A DNA stretch of 64,000 bases from an uncultured Alphaproteobacteria bacterium (GTDB taxonomy: Bacteria > Pseudomonadota > Alphaproteobacteria > Rhizobiales > Ancalomicrobiaceae): the NCBI GenBank assembly GCA_937892955.1, contig CALBKH010000084.1, positions 62,001 to 126,000 on the forward strand. The letters run 5' to 3'. Every line of letters begins with the position of its first letter. Positions within the stretch are counted from its first letter, which is position 1. A model generated the notes under the pieces. That model did not search any database. It worked only from the letters and a program-made list of their open reading frames with translations, and was not told the origin of the DNA. A program made the position numbers and the translations under genes. Shown here in pieces: positions 39,801 through 49,883 of this stretch.

Positions 39801-41189
39801 TCAACGGCCGTCGGGCGTGCGCAGGCCGATCCACTTGTCCTTGACCGCCTCGTAGTGCTGCGTCGGATCGTAGGACGTCACCTTGAGCCGCAGATGGTCG
39901 GCGTCGAGCCGTCCGACCGCCGCCACCAGCTGGAACGACCCGACGATGCGCGAACGTTCGGCGTTGACGAGGTTGGAGCGCGCCGTGATCAGGGCGGTCT
40001 GCTGGTTGAGGACGTCGAGCGTCGTCCGCTGGCCGACGCGCTGCTCCTCGATGACGCCGTTGAGGGCGAGCTGCGCCGCTTCGATCTGCGCCCGATAGGC
40101 GGCGATCGAGGCGTTGGCCGCCTGCAACATGCCCCAGGCCGAGACGACGTTGGCCCGCACCGTGTCGCGCGCCAGATCGACCTGGATCTTGGCCGCGCCG
40201 AGCTGCTCCTTGGCCTGACGGATCTTGGCGTATTCGCCGCCGCCCTGATAGATCGGCACCGACAGCTGGAGGCCGATGCGGGCGTCGTTCATCGTCTTGT
40301 AGCTGGTGTTGTCCCAGTTGCGACTCACCGAGCCCTGCACGCCGAGTTGGGGCAGCAACGCACCTTCCAGGTACTTCACGTTGAAGGTGGCGACGTCGAC
40401 GTTGTGGGAGCCGGCGAGGATCGACGGATTCTCCGACTGCGCCGCCGACACCGCCCCTTCCATCGACTTCGGAAGCAGCTTGTCGATCGCGTCGGCGCCG
40501 GTGAGCTTGCCCGGATCCTTGCCGACCGCCTGACGGAACTCGGCGCGCGACGCGTTGAGCTGGGCCCGCGCCGCGTTGAGCTGCGAGATCGCCAGCTGAT
40601 AGGTGGCGGTCGCCTGGGCGACGTCGGTCTGCGTGCCCTCGCCGACGCCGAAGCGGTCCTTGGCGGCGCGCACCTGCTCGGTGAGGAACTTGACGTTGCT
40701 CTCCTGCAGACCGACCAGCGCGGTGTCGCGGATCACGTCCATGAAGGCGGTCGCCGCGGCGAGCAGGACGGTCTGCTCGGCCGTGCGCAGCAACTCGCGT
40801 TGCGCCCGGACCGACGACTTGGCCTGCGCCTTGCCGGCATCGATCTGACCGCCGGCGTAGATCGGCTGCACCAACGTGATGGAGGTCGTGATCGGATGGA
40901 GCTGATAACGAGTGGCGGTCGAGCCGAAGATGCTCGGACGCGAGGTGATCAGCGTGTCGGAGAGGCCGTAGCTGGCGGCGCCGTTGATCTTCGGCCGCCC
41001 GGCCGACGCGGCGATGCCGATGCCCTCGTCGGCGGCACGCGTGTCGGCGCGCGCGGCGTTGAGCTGCGGATGGTTGTTGTAGGCGAGCGCCAGCGCTTCG
41101 CTCAACGATTGTGCTCTGCCGGCGACGGACGAGCCGGCGAGAACGATCGAGCCGACGAAACCGGCGATGACCCCACGACGAAATTGCAC
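39801..41189 (-). CDS. tolC: TolC-family outer-membrane efflux channel
   Basis: A 462-residue protein. The signal peptide (about 1-27) ends AGRAQS. Then come the two helix-strand-helix halves of an outer-membrane efflux protein: LSEALALAYNNHPQLNAAR at the start of the mature chain, and LQLSVPIYQGGGEYAKIRQA, VVSAWGMLQAA and EQRVGQRTTLDVLNQQTAL in the second half. Trimers form the exit duct for drug and type I secretion. The GTG start at 41189 is backed by GAGGAG. It follows the Pcm-like gene and precedes popZ; this order is widely conserved in alphaproteobacteria. Confidence 0.94.
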   Translation of the reverse strand: MQFRRGVIAGFVGSIVLAGSSVAGRAQSLSEALALAYNNHPQLNAARADTRAADEGIGIAASAGRPKINGAASYGLSDTLITSRPSIFGSTATRYQLHPITTSITLVQPIYAGGQIDAGKAQAKSSVRAQRELLRTAEQTVLLAAATAFMDVIRDTALVGLQESNVKFLTEQVRAAKDRFGVGEGTQTDVAQATATYQLAISQLNAARAQLNASRAEFRQAVGKDPGKLTGADAIDKLLPKSMEGAVSAAQSENPSILAGSHNVDVATFNVKYLEGALLPQLGVQGSVSRNWDNTSYKTMNDARIGLQLSVPIYQGGGEYAKIRQAKEQLGAAKIQVDLARDTVRANVVSAWGMLQAANASIAAYRAQIEAAQLALNGVIEEQRVGQRTTLDVLNQQTALITARSNLVNAERSRIVGSFQLVAAVGRLDADHLRLKVTSYDPTQHYEAVKDKWIGLRTPDGR

Positions 41190-41442
41190 GACGACACTCC
41201 TCGTCTCGATCCACGAATCGACGGCGCGCTCTCATCGCCGACCGCGAGCGAACGCCCTAACGAACAGTTAAATGGGCGACTTGGCAAATCGTTGAAGCCA
41301 GCGAGCCGCCTCGATCGGCGAGATTTCCCCCGCCTGCGGCACGATGGCAACAGCCGCGACGCCCTCACCGGACGTCACCTCGCACCCCGCGCGAACCACG
41401 TTCGGCGGGCCTCGACGGGGTTACACGATCCCCGGACCGGTG

Positions 41443-42087
41443 TCAGAGGGCGAATTCCCGCACCCGAGCGAACCCGGGCAGCGGCATCGCCGGCACGTTG
41501 AAGACGAAGCGGGACGAGACCGTCCCGCTCGACTTGACCGTCACCGTGGCGCGACCGGTCTGGCCGGTGCCTTCGACCGCGACGATACGTCCGCCCTCGG
41601 CCACCTGTGCCAGGAAGGCGTCGGGCACCACCTCGACGGATCCGTCGAAGAGGACGAGGTCGTAGGGTCCCTTCGCGGCGCATCCGGCCGAAAGCGGCCC
41701 GCGCACCACCGCGACGTCGCGGCCGGCGAGCGCCGCTTCCGCCTTCGCCGCGAGATCGGCGTTCTCCTCGACCATCACCACGGAGGCGCCGAGTTCGGCG
41801 ACGATCGCCGCCGAATAGCCGGTGTTGCCGCCGACGATCAGCACCTTCTCGCCCGGCTGGGGCGCGGCGAGCTGGACGACCTTGGCCAGCGGCGCCGGCT
41901 GCATCACGAAGCGGCCGTCCGCGACCCGGACGGGGCGGTCGATATAGGCGAGCGCCACCATCTCCGCCGGTACGAAGGCCTCGCGGCCCACCGTCGAGAA
42001 GGCGTCGATCACGGCGTGATCGGTGACGTCGACGGTGCGGATCTGGTTGTCCACCATCGTCTTGCGCTGATCGGCGAAAACGCTCAT
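41443..42087 (-). CDS. Protein-L-isoaspartate O-methyltransferase family protein
   Basis: A 214-residue SAM-dependent methyltransferase of the Pcm type. MVDNQIRTVDVTDHAVIDAF and REAFVPAEMVALAYIDRPV are typical of the alphaproteobacterial paralogue that precedes tolC. The SAM motif I is KVLIVGGNTGYSAAIVAELG, followed by the acidic loop VVMVEEN. The canonical Pcm catalytic region is less well preserved, so repair of isoaspartate is not assured. The ATG at 42087 has GGGGGAG ahead of it. tolC begins 253 bases downstream. Confidence 0.85.
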   Translation of the reverse strand: MSVFADQRKTMVDNQIRTVDVTDHAVIDAFSTVGREAFVPAEMVALAYIDRPVRVADGRFVMQPAPLAKVVQLAAPQPGEKVLIVGGNTGYSAAIVAELGASVVMVEENADLAAKAEAALAGRDVAVVRGPLSAGCAAKGPYDLVLFDGSVEVVPDAFLAQVAEGGRIVAVEGTGQTGRATVTVKSSGTVSSRFVFNVPAMPLPGFARVREFAL

Positions 42088-42213
42088 AGGCTCCCCCGCA
42101 CTCGCTGGCCCGGCATGCGCGACGGCCCACCGCCGTCGGGGCTTCAATAGCCCCGGCGTCGAGGCGAGACAATAGGTCGCTCGGACGATACGGCGCGAGC
42201 CGGGCGGAGAGCC

Positions 42214-42939
42214 TCAGCCCTCGCGATCTCCCGGCGCGCTCACCACCGTGCCGGAGAACGGCTCGACCCACACCAGGTGATCGACGATCGCCTTCACGCC
42301 GGGAACGTTCTCCACCGCCACCCGAATCGCCTCGCGTTGACGCTCGTCGAGAATCGATCCCCACAGCTCGACCGAACCGTTCACGGCGCGAATGTCGAGC
42401 GAGGTCGCCGGCGCCCAGCTCTGGCCGGCGAGAACCGCGCGGATCCTCTCCACCAGTTCGGCGTCGCCCACGTCGCCGGTCACGACCGGCACCGCGGCGA
42501 AGGCGCCCGAGAGCGCGCGCAGCACGTCGGCGCGAGACACCACGCCGACGAGGGTCCCGCCGTCGACCACCGGCAGGCGCTTCACCCGCTTGTCGATCAT
42601 CGTCTCGACCACCTCGTCGAGCCCCGCCGTGGGCAGGACGGTGATCGGGCTGCGCGTCATCACCTCTTCGACCCGCCGGCCGTGCGACTGGACGAAGTCC
42701 TCCGCCGAGCGGCCGGGACCGAACAGGAATTCGAGCCATTTCGCCCGCTTCTTCTCGGTGCCGAGTTCGGCCCGGGCCAGAAGGTCGCCCTCGGTGATCA
42801 CGCCGACCAGATGGCCGGCTTCGTCGACCACCGGCAGCCCGCTGACCCGAGCCTCGAGCATCGACCGGACGGCTTCGGCGACCGACGCCTGCGGCGAGAT
42901 CGTCGTCGGATTGCTGGTCATCACCTCGTCGGCGCGCAT
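42214..42939 (-). CDS. CBS-domain pair with C-terminal BON domain
   Basis: A 241-residue cytoplasmic protein. Two CBS repeats (about residues 7-60, VMTSNPTTISPQASVAEAV, and 90-145, VMTRSPITVLPTAGLDEVV) form an adenosyl-ligand-binding module. A BON domain follows (about 155-225: DAELVERIRAVLAGQ to AIVDHLVWVEP). Such proteins are stress-linked in many bacteria, but their targets are unknown. A strong GAGGAGG precedes the ATG. It is the first gene of the leftward group. Confidence 0.9.
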   Translation of the reverse strand: MRADEVMTSNPTTISPQASVAEAVRSMLEARVSGLPVVDEAGHLVGVITEGDLLARAELGTEKKRAKWLEFLFGPGRSAEDFVQSHGRRVEEVMTRSPITVLPTAGLDEVVETMIDKRVKRLPVVDGGTLVGVVSRADVLRALSGAFAAVPVVTGDVGDAELVERIRAVLAGQSWAPATSLDIRAVNGSVELWGSILDERQREAIRVAVENVPGVKAIVDHLVWVEPFSGTVVSAPGDREG

Positions 42940-43238
42940 GATCGAATCCTCCTCGCCTGTCGGCCTCGGCCCACACCACCGGCGTCGCCGGCCTTCGATG
43001 GAAATCTAGGCGGCGCCCCGTGTCGAGGGGATCGGGGAGAGCGCGTAACCGCCATGCGGTTGCGGTCGATCAATGCCGACCGGTGCGATCGGGTGTCCGA
43101 TCGTGGGCGAACGGGGGAAGAACGAGGATCGACGCAGAAGCCGCGTCCGAACGGGCCGAGGCGGGTGTCGAGCCACGATCATGATCGCAGCCGAGCGCCG
43201 AGGGACATCTTCTCGGCGAACAAGGATGAGTTCACACG
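42940..43238. other. Divergent promoter region between the CBS-BON and exporter genes
   Basis: About 300 bases between two diverging genes. It must carry promoters for both directions. I see no clear operator or promoter hexamers and no gene. Confidence 0.4.
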
Positions 43239-44594
43239 GTGCCCACCACTCCCGGACGTTCGCTCTTCGGCCGCATCCTACGCTGGATCCTTCTCGCCGG
43301 CGTCGTCGCGCTCCTCGCCTTCGGTGCGATCGAGCTCGCCCTCGGCCCGCGTGTCACCGTGGTCACGCCGCAGCGTGGCGAAGTGGTACGCACCATCGTC
43401 GCCACCGGCCGCGTCCTCGCCCCCTACCGCGTCGACATCGGCTCGCAGGTGACGGGCACCGTCGCCGAGATCCCCGTCGCCGAAGGACAGACCGTGGCGC
43501 GCGATCAGGTGTTGATCCGCCTCGAGGGTCGCGAGGCGGAAGCCAACGTCCAGCTCGCCGAGGCCGCCCTCGCCCAGGCCGAGGCCAAGCTCCGCCAGAT
43601 CGCCGACGTCACCCTGCCCGTCGCCCGCCAGAACGTCGCCCAGACCGAGGCCAACCTCGTCGCCGCTCAGGCCGCCTTCTCCCGCGTCGACAAGCTGAAA
43701 CAGACCGGCTTCGCCACCCAGGCGCAGGTCGACGACGCCCGCAAGGCACGCGACGTTGCCGTCGCCCAGTCGCGCGCCGCCCACCTCCAGCTCGAATCGA
43801 GCCTGCCCGGCGGCACCGAGCGGGTGATGGCCGAGGCCGCCGTCGCCCAGAGCGAAGCCTCGCTCGCCGCCGCCCGCACCAAACTCGCCTATACGGTCAT
43901 CACCGCGCCGGCCGCCGGCGTGCTCATCGCCCGCAACGTCGAACGCGGCGACGTGGTCCAGCCGGGCAAGACCCTGATGACCCTGTCGCCGAGCGGCGAG
44001 ACCCAGGTGGTGGTGCAGATCGACGAGAAGAACATGGGCCTCGTCGCCGTCGGCCAGACCGCACTGGTCTCCGCCGACGCCTACCCCGACGACCGCATCC
44101 CGGCCGAACTGATCTACGTCAACCCCTCCGTCGATCCGCAGACCGCCACCGTCCAGGTCAAGCTGCGCCTGCCGAAGCCGCCCCCCTACATCCGCCAGGA
44201 CATGACGACGTCGGTCGACATCGAGGTGGCGCGCAAACCCGACGCGCTGGTGCTGCCGACCACCGCCGTCCACGATCCGCTGACCCGGCGCGCCTGGGTG
44301 CTGGTCGCCGAAGACGATCGTGCCGTACGTCGCCCTGTCGTCGTCGGCCTGAGAGGCGACGGCCGTGTCGAGATCGTCGAAGGCCTCGCCCCCGAGGATC
44401 TCGTGATCCCGGTCAGAGCCAAGGTCGAGACCGGCGATCGCGTCCGCGCCGTCGTCGGCGACGCGACGCCGGGGCACGCCGGCGCTGCGAACCGGCCGGA
44501 CCAGGGCCAAGGTCAGGGTCAGAGTCAGGGCCGTGGCGGCGGCGGCGGCGGCGGGCCGGGCCGTGGCTCGGGCATGGGACGGGGGATGTTCTGA
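43239..44594 (+). CDS. MacA-like periplasmic adaptor (membrane fusion) protein
   Basis: A 451-residue membrane-anchored adaptor. One N-terminal helix (ILRWILLAGVVALLAFGAI) is followed by the biotinyl-lipoyl half (VAEIPVAEGQTVARDQVLIR), an alpha-helical hairpin (about 105-200), the second lipoyl half (APAAGVLIARNVERGDVV) and beta-barrel domains. It ends in an odd Gly/Gln-rich tail (QGQGQSQGRGGGGG...). It would connect the ABC permease below to an outer-membrane channel, perhaps the nearby TolC. The GTG start has a distant AAGGA. Its stop overlaps the permease start. Confidence 0.9.
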   Translation: MPTTPGRSLFGRILRWILLAGVVALLAFGAIELALGPRVTVVTPQRGEVVRTIVATGRVLAPYRVDIGSQVTGTVAEIPVAEGQTVARDQVLIRLEGREAEANVQLAEAALAQAEAKLRQIADVTLPVARQNVAQTEANLVAAQAAFSRVDKLKQTGFATQAQVDDARKARDVAVAQSRAAHLQLESSLPGGTERVMAEAAVAQSEASLAAARTKLAYTVITAPAAGVLIARNVERGDVVQPGKTLMTLSPSGETQVVVQIDEKNMGLVAVGQTALVSADAYPDDRIPAELIYVNPSVDPQTATVQVKLRLPKPPPYIRQDMTTSVDIEVARKPDALVLPTTAVHDPLTRRAWVLVAEDDRAVRRPVVVGLRGDGRVEIVEGLAPEDLVIPVRAKVETGDRVRAVVGDATPGHAGAANRPDQGQGQGQSQGRGGGGGGGPGRGSGMGRGMF

Positions 44595-45812
44595 TGCGCC
44601 GCTGGCTGCCCTTCGAATGGATCGCCGCGGTCCGGTTCCTGCTCGAGGGCCGGATGCAGTCGCTGTTCATCGTCGCCGGCGCCACCATCGGCGTCGGCGT
44701 CATCGTCTTCATGTCGGCGATGCTCGAGGGCATGACCTCGAACATGATGCGCCGCATCCTCAACTCGCAGCCGCACATCTCGATGGTACCGCCCGACGAG
44801 GTGGCGCGCCCCTTGCGCGACGGCGACACCGCCGTGAACCTCGGCACGGTGCAGCGCCGCACCCAGCGCACTCGCTCGATCGACCAGTGGCAGGCGGTGC
44901 GCGTCGATCTCGAGCGCAATCCCGAGATCACCCACGTCGCGCCGGTGGTCACCGGCTCGGTGCTCGCCTCGCGCGGCGTCGCTTCGCGGTCGGTCAACGC
45001 CATCGGCATCGAGCCGGATCGCTACTTCGCCATCATCGATCTGCCCGGCGCCATCGCCGCCGGCCAACCGCGCCTCTTCGCCGAGGACGTGGTGATCGGC
45101 ACCGATCTGGCCAAGGAGCTCGGCGTCGAAGTCGGCGACAAGGTGCGCTTCACCGCGGCGAGCGGCACCATGATGACCCTGACCATCTCGGGCCTCTTCG
45201 ACCTCGGCAACCGCTTCACCAACCTGCGCAACGTCTACATGGCGCTGCGCACCGGTCAGGCGCTGCTCGGCCTCATCGGCGGCTCGACAGCCATCGAGGT
45301 GACGGTCGACGACGTCTACGCGGCGGAAGACGTGGCGAAGGTGCTCCAGGCCACCACCGGGGTCGGCGCCGACAGCTGGATCAAGACCAACGCCCAGTTC
45401 TTCAACGTGATGAACATCCAATCGATCTCCAACACCACGATCCGCCTGCTGGTCGGCCTGTCGGTCGCCTTCGGCATCGCGTCCGTGTTGATCGTCTCGG
45501 TGGTGCAGCGCTCCAAGGAGATCGGCATCCTGCGCGCCATGGGCGCCTCGCGCGGCCAGATGCTGCGCGTTTTCCTCATCCAGGGCGGCGTGCTCGGCCT
45601 GATCGGCTCGATCTTCGGCTCGTCGCTCGGCCTCGTCGCCATCTGGGGCTTCCACGCCATCGCGCGCAATCCCGACGGCAGCGAGTTCTTCCCTCTGATC
45701 ATCGACTGGTGGCTGCCGGTCTCGGCGGCGGTGATAGCGACGGCGACCGGTGTCGTCGCCGCCGTGACGCCGGCGCTGCGCGCCGCCCGTCTCGACCCGG
45801 TGGTGGCGATCC

Positions 45813-45820
<8 letters not shown>
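44594..45820 (+). CDS. MacB/FtsX-type ABC transporter permease
   Basis: A 408-residue permease without an ATPase domain. One membrane helix near the N-terminus ([20 protein letters not shown]) precedes a large periplasmic domain (about 55-280), and three helices close the chain ([55 protein letters not shown]). The FtsX/MacB signature is [20 protein letters not shown]. Its ATG overlaps the adaptor stop (TGATG), and its stop overlaps the start of the ATPase gene. In mechanotransmission exporters of this type the periplasmic domain drives substrate through the adaptor. Confidence 0.92.
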
Positions 45821-46532
<712 letters not shown>

Positions 46533-46768
46533 TCTTTTCCCGATGATGTCACGAATCCGCTGCGTTTCGTTCATCGACGGTTCAGTGGCGCGGCCCGATT
46601 TTTCGCGTCGGGCGAGGACCGCGACCGCACATCGGCACATGTCGAACCCGCGTCCGCCCCTCGGACGAAGTCATGCCCGGCCCCCCACGGAAGGCCGCCG
46701 GACGCCGACGTCCTCCGAAGGCCTCTCGAGCTCCGAGCGATGCGGCCGGAGCGGAAAAGGATCGTTCG

Positions 46769-47849
46769 ATGCGCGCGCTACGCTCGGCTGCACTCGCCTT
46801 CGCCCTCGCCCTCGGCGCCCTGCCGGCGACCTCCGTCGCCCCGCAGGCCGCCGTCGGCATCTCGGTCACCATCGCTCCGCCGGCGCTGCCGGTCTATGTC
46901 CAGCCGCCGATCCCCGGTCCCGGCTATCACTGGATCCCCGGCTATTGGGCCTGGGATGAGGGAGGTCGACGACTACTACTGGGTGCCCGGCTACTGGTCG
47001 CGCCCGCCGCGCGTCGGCCTGCTCTGGACCCCCGGCTGGTGGGGTTGGAACGACGGCGTCTACGTCTTCCATGACGGCTACTGGGGATCGCGCGTCGGCT
47101 TCTACGGCGGCGTCGTCTACGGTTTCGGCTACGACGGGATCGGCTTCGACGGCGGCTACTGGCGCGGCGGCACATACTTCTACAATCGCTCCGTGACCAA
47201 CGTCTCGATCAACATCACCAACGTCTACAACCGGCCGATGAGGATCGTCGGACCGAGCCGCGTTTCCTTCAACGGCGGCCGCGGCGGCCTCGTCGCCCGG
47301 CCGACCCCTGCGCAGCTCGCGCCGCTCAAAGGTCGTGTCGCCGCGACGCCGGCACAGTTGCAGCACGTGCGCGCCTCCGCCGGCGATCGGGCACTGCGCG
47401 CCAAGGCCAATCACGGCGCCCCGCCGGTGACGTCGCTTCCGCACGCGGTCGATCATGGTCCCGCAGTCGGGGGCGCCGGCAACACCCCCGCCGGTCTCAC
47501 CGGAGCCGGTCACGGCGCCGCAGCGATCGGCGCGGTCGGAGTTGCCGGCGCGGCCGCCGGCGTCGCCGCCGCTCGCGCCCATCGGGCGGCGACCGCCGCC
47601 GAGCCTCTGCCTCAGGGGGCCCTCGCGCGCCCCGGCGTGAAGCCCGGCGCCACCGTGCGCCCGGCGCTCACCCGCACCGGACCCGGGGTGGCCGCTCGTC
47701 CGGCCCGCCTCGCCAATCCGCCGAAGGCCGTCGCCCGCCCGGCGATCCGTCCGCAGCGTCAGATCAGGGCCGCACCGATGCATCGGCAGATGTCGCGCCC
47801 GATGATGCGGCGCCCGCCCGCCGCGGTGCAGCGCCGCCCCGTCCGCTGA
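46769..47849 (+). pseudogene. YXWGXW-repeat envelope protein gene interrupted by a one-base frameshift
   Basis: The ATG at 46769 (AAAAGGA upstream) opens a protein with a signal peptide (ALRSAALAFALALGALPA) and the family's VGISVTIAPPALPVYVQPPI, then GPGYHWIPGYWAWDE. In the GGG at 46960-46962 the frame breaks. Removing one G joins it to EVDDYYWVPGYWSRP, LLWTPGWWGWNDGVYVFHD and GYGFGYDGI, exactly what the family shows next, and then to an Ala/Pro/Arg-rich tail to 47849. The intact product would have about 360 residues. The shift may be a sequencing error, a real null mutation or phase variation. As written, only a 102-residue product is made in frame. Confidence 0.82.
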
Positions 47850-47884
47850 GCCGCCGACGCGACGCTTCTCCCTGCGACGAAACC

Positions 47885-47917
47885 GACGCCCGCCTCCCCC
47901 GAGGCGGGCGTCGCCGT
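47885..47917 (+). terminator. Intrinsic terminator after the YXWGXW gene
   Basis: Perfect 12-base arms (47885-47896 and 47901-47912) with a four-base loop, followed by a short T-containing tail (GCCGTTTC). It lies 36 bases after the stop codon. Confidence 0.7.
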
Positions 47918-48044
47918 TTCGCATCTTCTCCCGACCTTGTGGAGCCGGAAGAGATACGGCGCGGAATCGATTTCGAAAAAACTCGCGGCGACGAATCCGG
48001 TCTTGCCCCACCCCGCGAACCTGTTTAGACATCCCTCCCTGTGA

Positions 48045-48118
48045 GGCCTCGTGGCGGAGTGGTCACGCAGCGGACTGCAAATCCGTGTACTCCGGTTCGA
48101 ATCCGGACGAGGCCTCCA
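48045..48118 (+). tRNA. tRNA-Cys (GCA)
   Basis: A 74-base cloverleaf. Acceptor arms GGCCTCG and CGAGGCC pair fully, the T-loop reads GGTTCGAATCC, and the anticodon loop CTGCAAA gives GCA for cysteine. Discriminator T and an encoded CCA follow. A strong intrinsic terminator lies 65 bases downstream. Confidence 0.97.
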
Positions 48119-48182
48119 TTCTCGCTCCCGCCGCCGGGACGAGGTCATCCGACGTGGCACCCGCCACGTGAACAGACGAAAA

Positions 48183-48213
48183 AGCCGGCCCTCGGGCCGG
48201 CTTCGTCGTTTTC
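48183..48213 (+). terminator. Intrinsic terminator downstream of tRNA-Cys
   Basis: AGCCGGCC (48183-48190) and GGCCGGCT (48195-48202) pair around a CTCG loop, then TCGTCGTTTT. A second small hairpin (ACGTGGC/GCCACGT) lies just upstream near 48152-48169. Confidence 0.8.
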
Positions 48214-48288
48214 GTCCGCATCGATCGCGCGACGCGACACGAGGGCCGTGCCGGCGCACGCGCCGTCACCCCGGCGCTGGTTCGCCCG

Positions 48289-48588
48289 TCACCGCATCGG
48301 CCCCGCCGGATCACGCCGCGTCGGCGGATCTTCGAGGCCGCTCTCGTTTTCGGCCTTCTCGCCGAAATGTCCGAGGATGTCGGCGCCACGCCCGACATAG
48401 CCGCGGCAGCCCGGCGTCGGGCGCAACACGACGGCGTTTTCGAACCACAGGCCGCCGGGCGACATCCAGCCGTAGCTGATGCAACGCGCCCTCAGGGCGC
48501 AGGTGCGGCAATCGGGTTCTTTCCCGCCGGTCTGCGATCCGGACGCCGCAACCGGCGCTCGAGCGCGTCTGGGAACGACGGAAGCCAC
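48289..48588 (-). CDS. Small cysteine-containing protein of unknown function
   Basis: A possible 99-residue protein from a GTG at 48588, with GAGG nine bases upstream. Four cysteines appear as C-x2-C-x5-C (DCRTCALRARC) and a later GC in RPTPGCRGYVG, which could bind a metal. Codon third positions are mostly G or C from the first cysteine onward, as in real genes of this genome. No signal peptide or membrane helix is seen. I do not recognise the family. It stands alone on the minus strand between tRNA-Cys and cobU. Confidence 0.5.
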   Translation of the reverse strand: MASVVPRRARAPVAASGSQTGGKEPDCRTCALRARCISYGWMSPGGLWFENAVVLRPTPGCRGYVGRGADILGHFGEKAENESGLEDPPTRRDPAGPMR

Positions 48589-48812
48589 AGAGGTGTACCT
48601 CGCTTACCGCCGAACGGCGTCGCCGTCCGGGCGATGAATAGGCGACGAAACCGCCCGCCCCGCCCGGGGAAACGAGCATCGTACATGCGACCTAGGGATA
48701 TTTGACCATCGAAGCGCCGGCGGCGAAATCGGGGCCGCTCCCATCGGTATCCGTCCGCTTCGTCGAAATCGTTAGAACGCATCGAGGAGACGTCGCCGCC
48801 GCGCGGCGTCGA

Positions 48813-49355
48813 TCACCCGCCGCCCTCGTCCTTCATCACCAGCGCCAGACCGGCGGCGACGAAGGTGACGCGGGCGGCCACCGCCGCGACCCGGCGATTG
48901 AGACGCCCCTGATGGTCGCGAAAGCGGCGGGCGAGCGCGTTCTCCGGCACGATGCCGAGGCCGACCTCGTTGGAGACGAGGATCACCGGGCCGGCGAGCC
49001 GGGCGAGCCGGTCGCAGAGCCGGTCGATTTCCGCCTCCACGTCCGCCTCCGCCGCCATCAGGTTGGAGAGCCACAGGGTCAGACAGTCGACCACCACGAT
49101 CCGCCCGGCTGCGGCGGCGCGATCGAGCGCGCCGGCGAGATCGCGTGCCTCCTCGATCGTCGACCACCGCGGCCCGCGTTCGGCCCGGTGGGCGGCGATA
49201 CGCTCGCCCATCTCCGCGTCGAGTGCTTCGGCCGTCGCCAACATGACCGGCTCGAGCCCGCTCGCCTCCGCCCGTTCCAGCGCCAGCGCCGTCTTGCCCG
49301 ACCGCGCCCCGCCGAAGACGAAGTCGCAGATCGGTGGAGATGCGGCGGCGGTCAT
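48813..49355 (-). CDS. cobU: Adenosylcobinamide kinase / adenosylcobinamide-phosphate guanylyltransferase
   Basis: A 180-residue bifunctional enzyme of vitamin B12 nucleotide-loop assembly (CobU/CobP). The P-loop is FGGARSGKTALALERAE at about residues 13-29; the typical VDCLTLWLSNLM and VILVSNEVGLGIVPENALAR segments follow. The ATG at 49355 is backed by GGAG seven bases upstream. It stands alone; no other cobalamin genes adjoin, although a CbiX-like protein lies 2.1 kb to the right. Confidence 0.93.
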   Translation of the reverse strand: MTAAASPPICDFVFGGARSGKTALALERAEASGLEPVMLATAEALDAEMGERIAAHRAERGPRWSTIEEARDLAGALDRAAAAGRIVVVDCLTLWLSNLMAAEADVEAEIDRLCDRLARLAGPVILVSNEVGLGIVPENALARRFRDHQGRLNRRVAAVAARVTFVAAGLALVMKDEGGG

Positions 49356-49584
49356 GGACGGGCTCCGACGAGGTGGCGAGGGCGATGCCGCAGTGTCGCA
49401 GATTCGCCGCCGCCGGTCCCCTCGTCGCACGGCCGGCTCCCCGGACCATTTCCGCCGCGGATCGCCCTTCGCGCGCCTTCGACGTCGAAGCCGAACGGCG
49501 CTTTGGTCCACAGGAGATGTCGAACGGGCTTGGCAAGCCGGAACGACCTTGCTATAGACCGCGCCGCAACACGCCACGGCGTGA

Positions 49585-49660
49585 TCCGCGATAGCTCAGT
49601 TGGTAGAGCGTTCGACTGTTAATCGAATGGTCGCAGGTTCGAGTCCTGCTCGCGGAGCCA
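49585..49660 (+). tRNA. tRNA-Asn (GTT)
   Basis: A 76-base cloverleaf with acceptor arms TCCGCGA and TCGCGGA, D-arm TAGCTCAGTTGGTAGAGC, anticodon loop CTGTTAA (GTT, asparagine), T-loop GGTTCGAGTCC, discriminator G and encoded CCA. Confidence 0.97.
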
Positions 49661-49670
49661 GTTTCGAGAA

Positions 49671-49707
49671 GGGCCCGACGGTCACCGTCGGGCCCTTCGT
49701 TCGTTTC
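49671..49707 (+). terminator. Intrinsic terminator after tRNA-Asn
   Basis: Perfect 11-base arms (49671-49681 and 49685-49695) with a TCA loop, followed by TTCGTTCGTTT. It starts ten bases after the tRNA end. Confidence 0.8.
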
Positions 49708-49799
49708 GGCCCCGCGTTCCCCCCCCCCCGTCACATCGCCGAGATCGCGCGCCCGAGGCGATTGAACTCGCCCGCGCTCTCTCGCTACTGTCGCCTCCT

Positions 49800-49869
49800 G
49801 GCGCGAGGTCGCGCCGACTTCCAAGCGGCGCGAAGTCGCGTCCGCTCCCAAGGGGCGCGACCTCGCGCC
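49800..49869. promoter_or_regulatory. Three 16-bp palindromes at an exact 27-bp period upstream of a secreted-protein gene
   Basis: Near-palindromes GGCGCGAGGTCGCGCC (49800), GGCGCGAAGTCGCGTC (49827) and GGCGCGACCTCGCGCC (49854) share the form GGCGCGA-NN-TCGCGYC. Their starts are exactly 27 bases apart. Copies 1 and 3 are also reverse complements of each other. The last ends 14 bases before the ATG at 49884. This could be a multi-site operator or a structured mRNA leader covering the ribosome-binding region. Confidence 0.7.
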
Positions 49870-49883
49870 GGATCGGAGACGTC

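Noticed and set aside
49800..49869. CRISPR reading of the 27-bp periodic palindromes
   Set aside because: Spacers are only 11 bases and partly alike; too short for CRISPR, no cas genes nearby.
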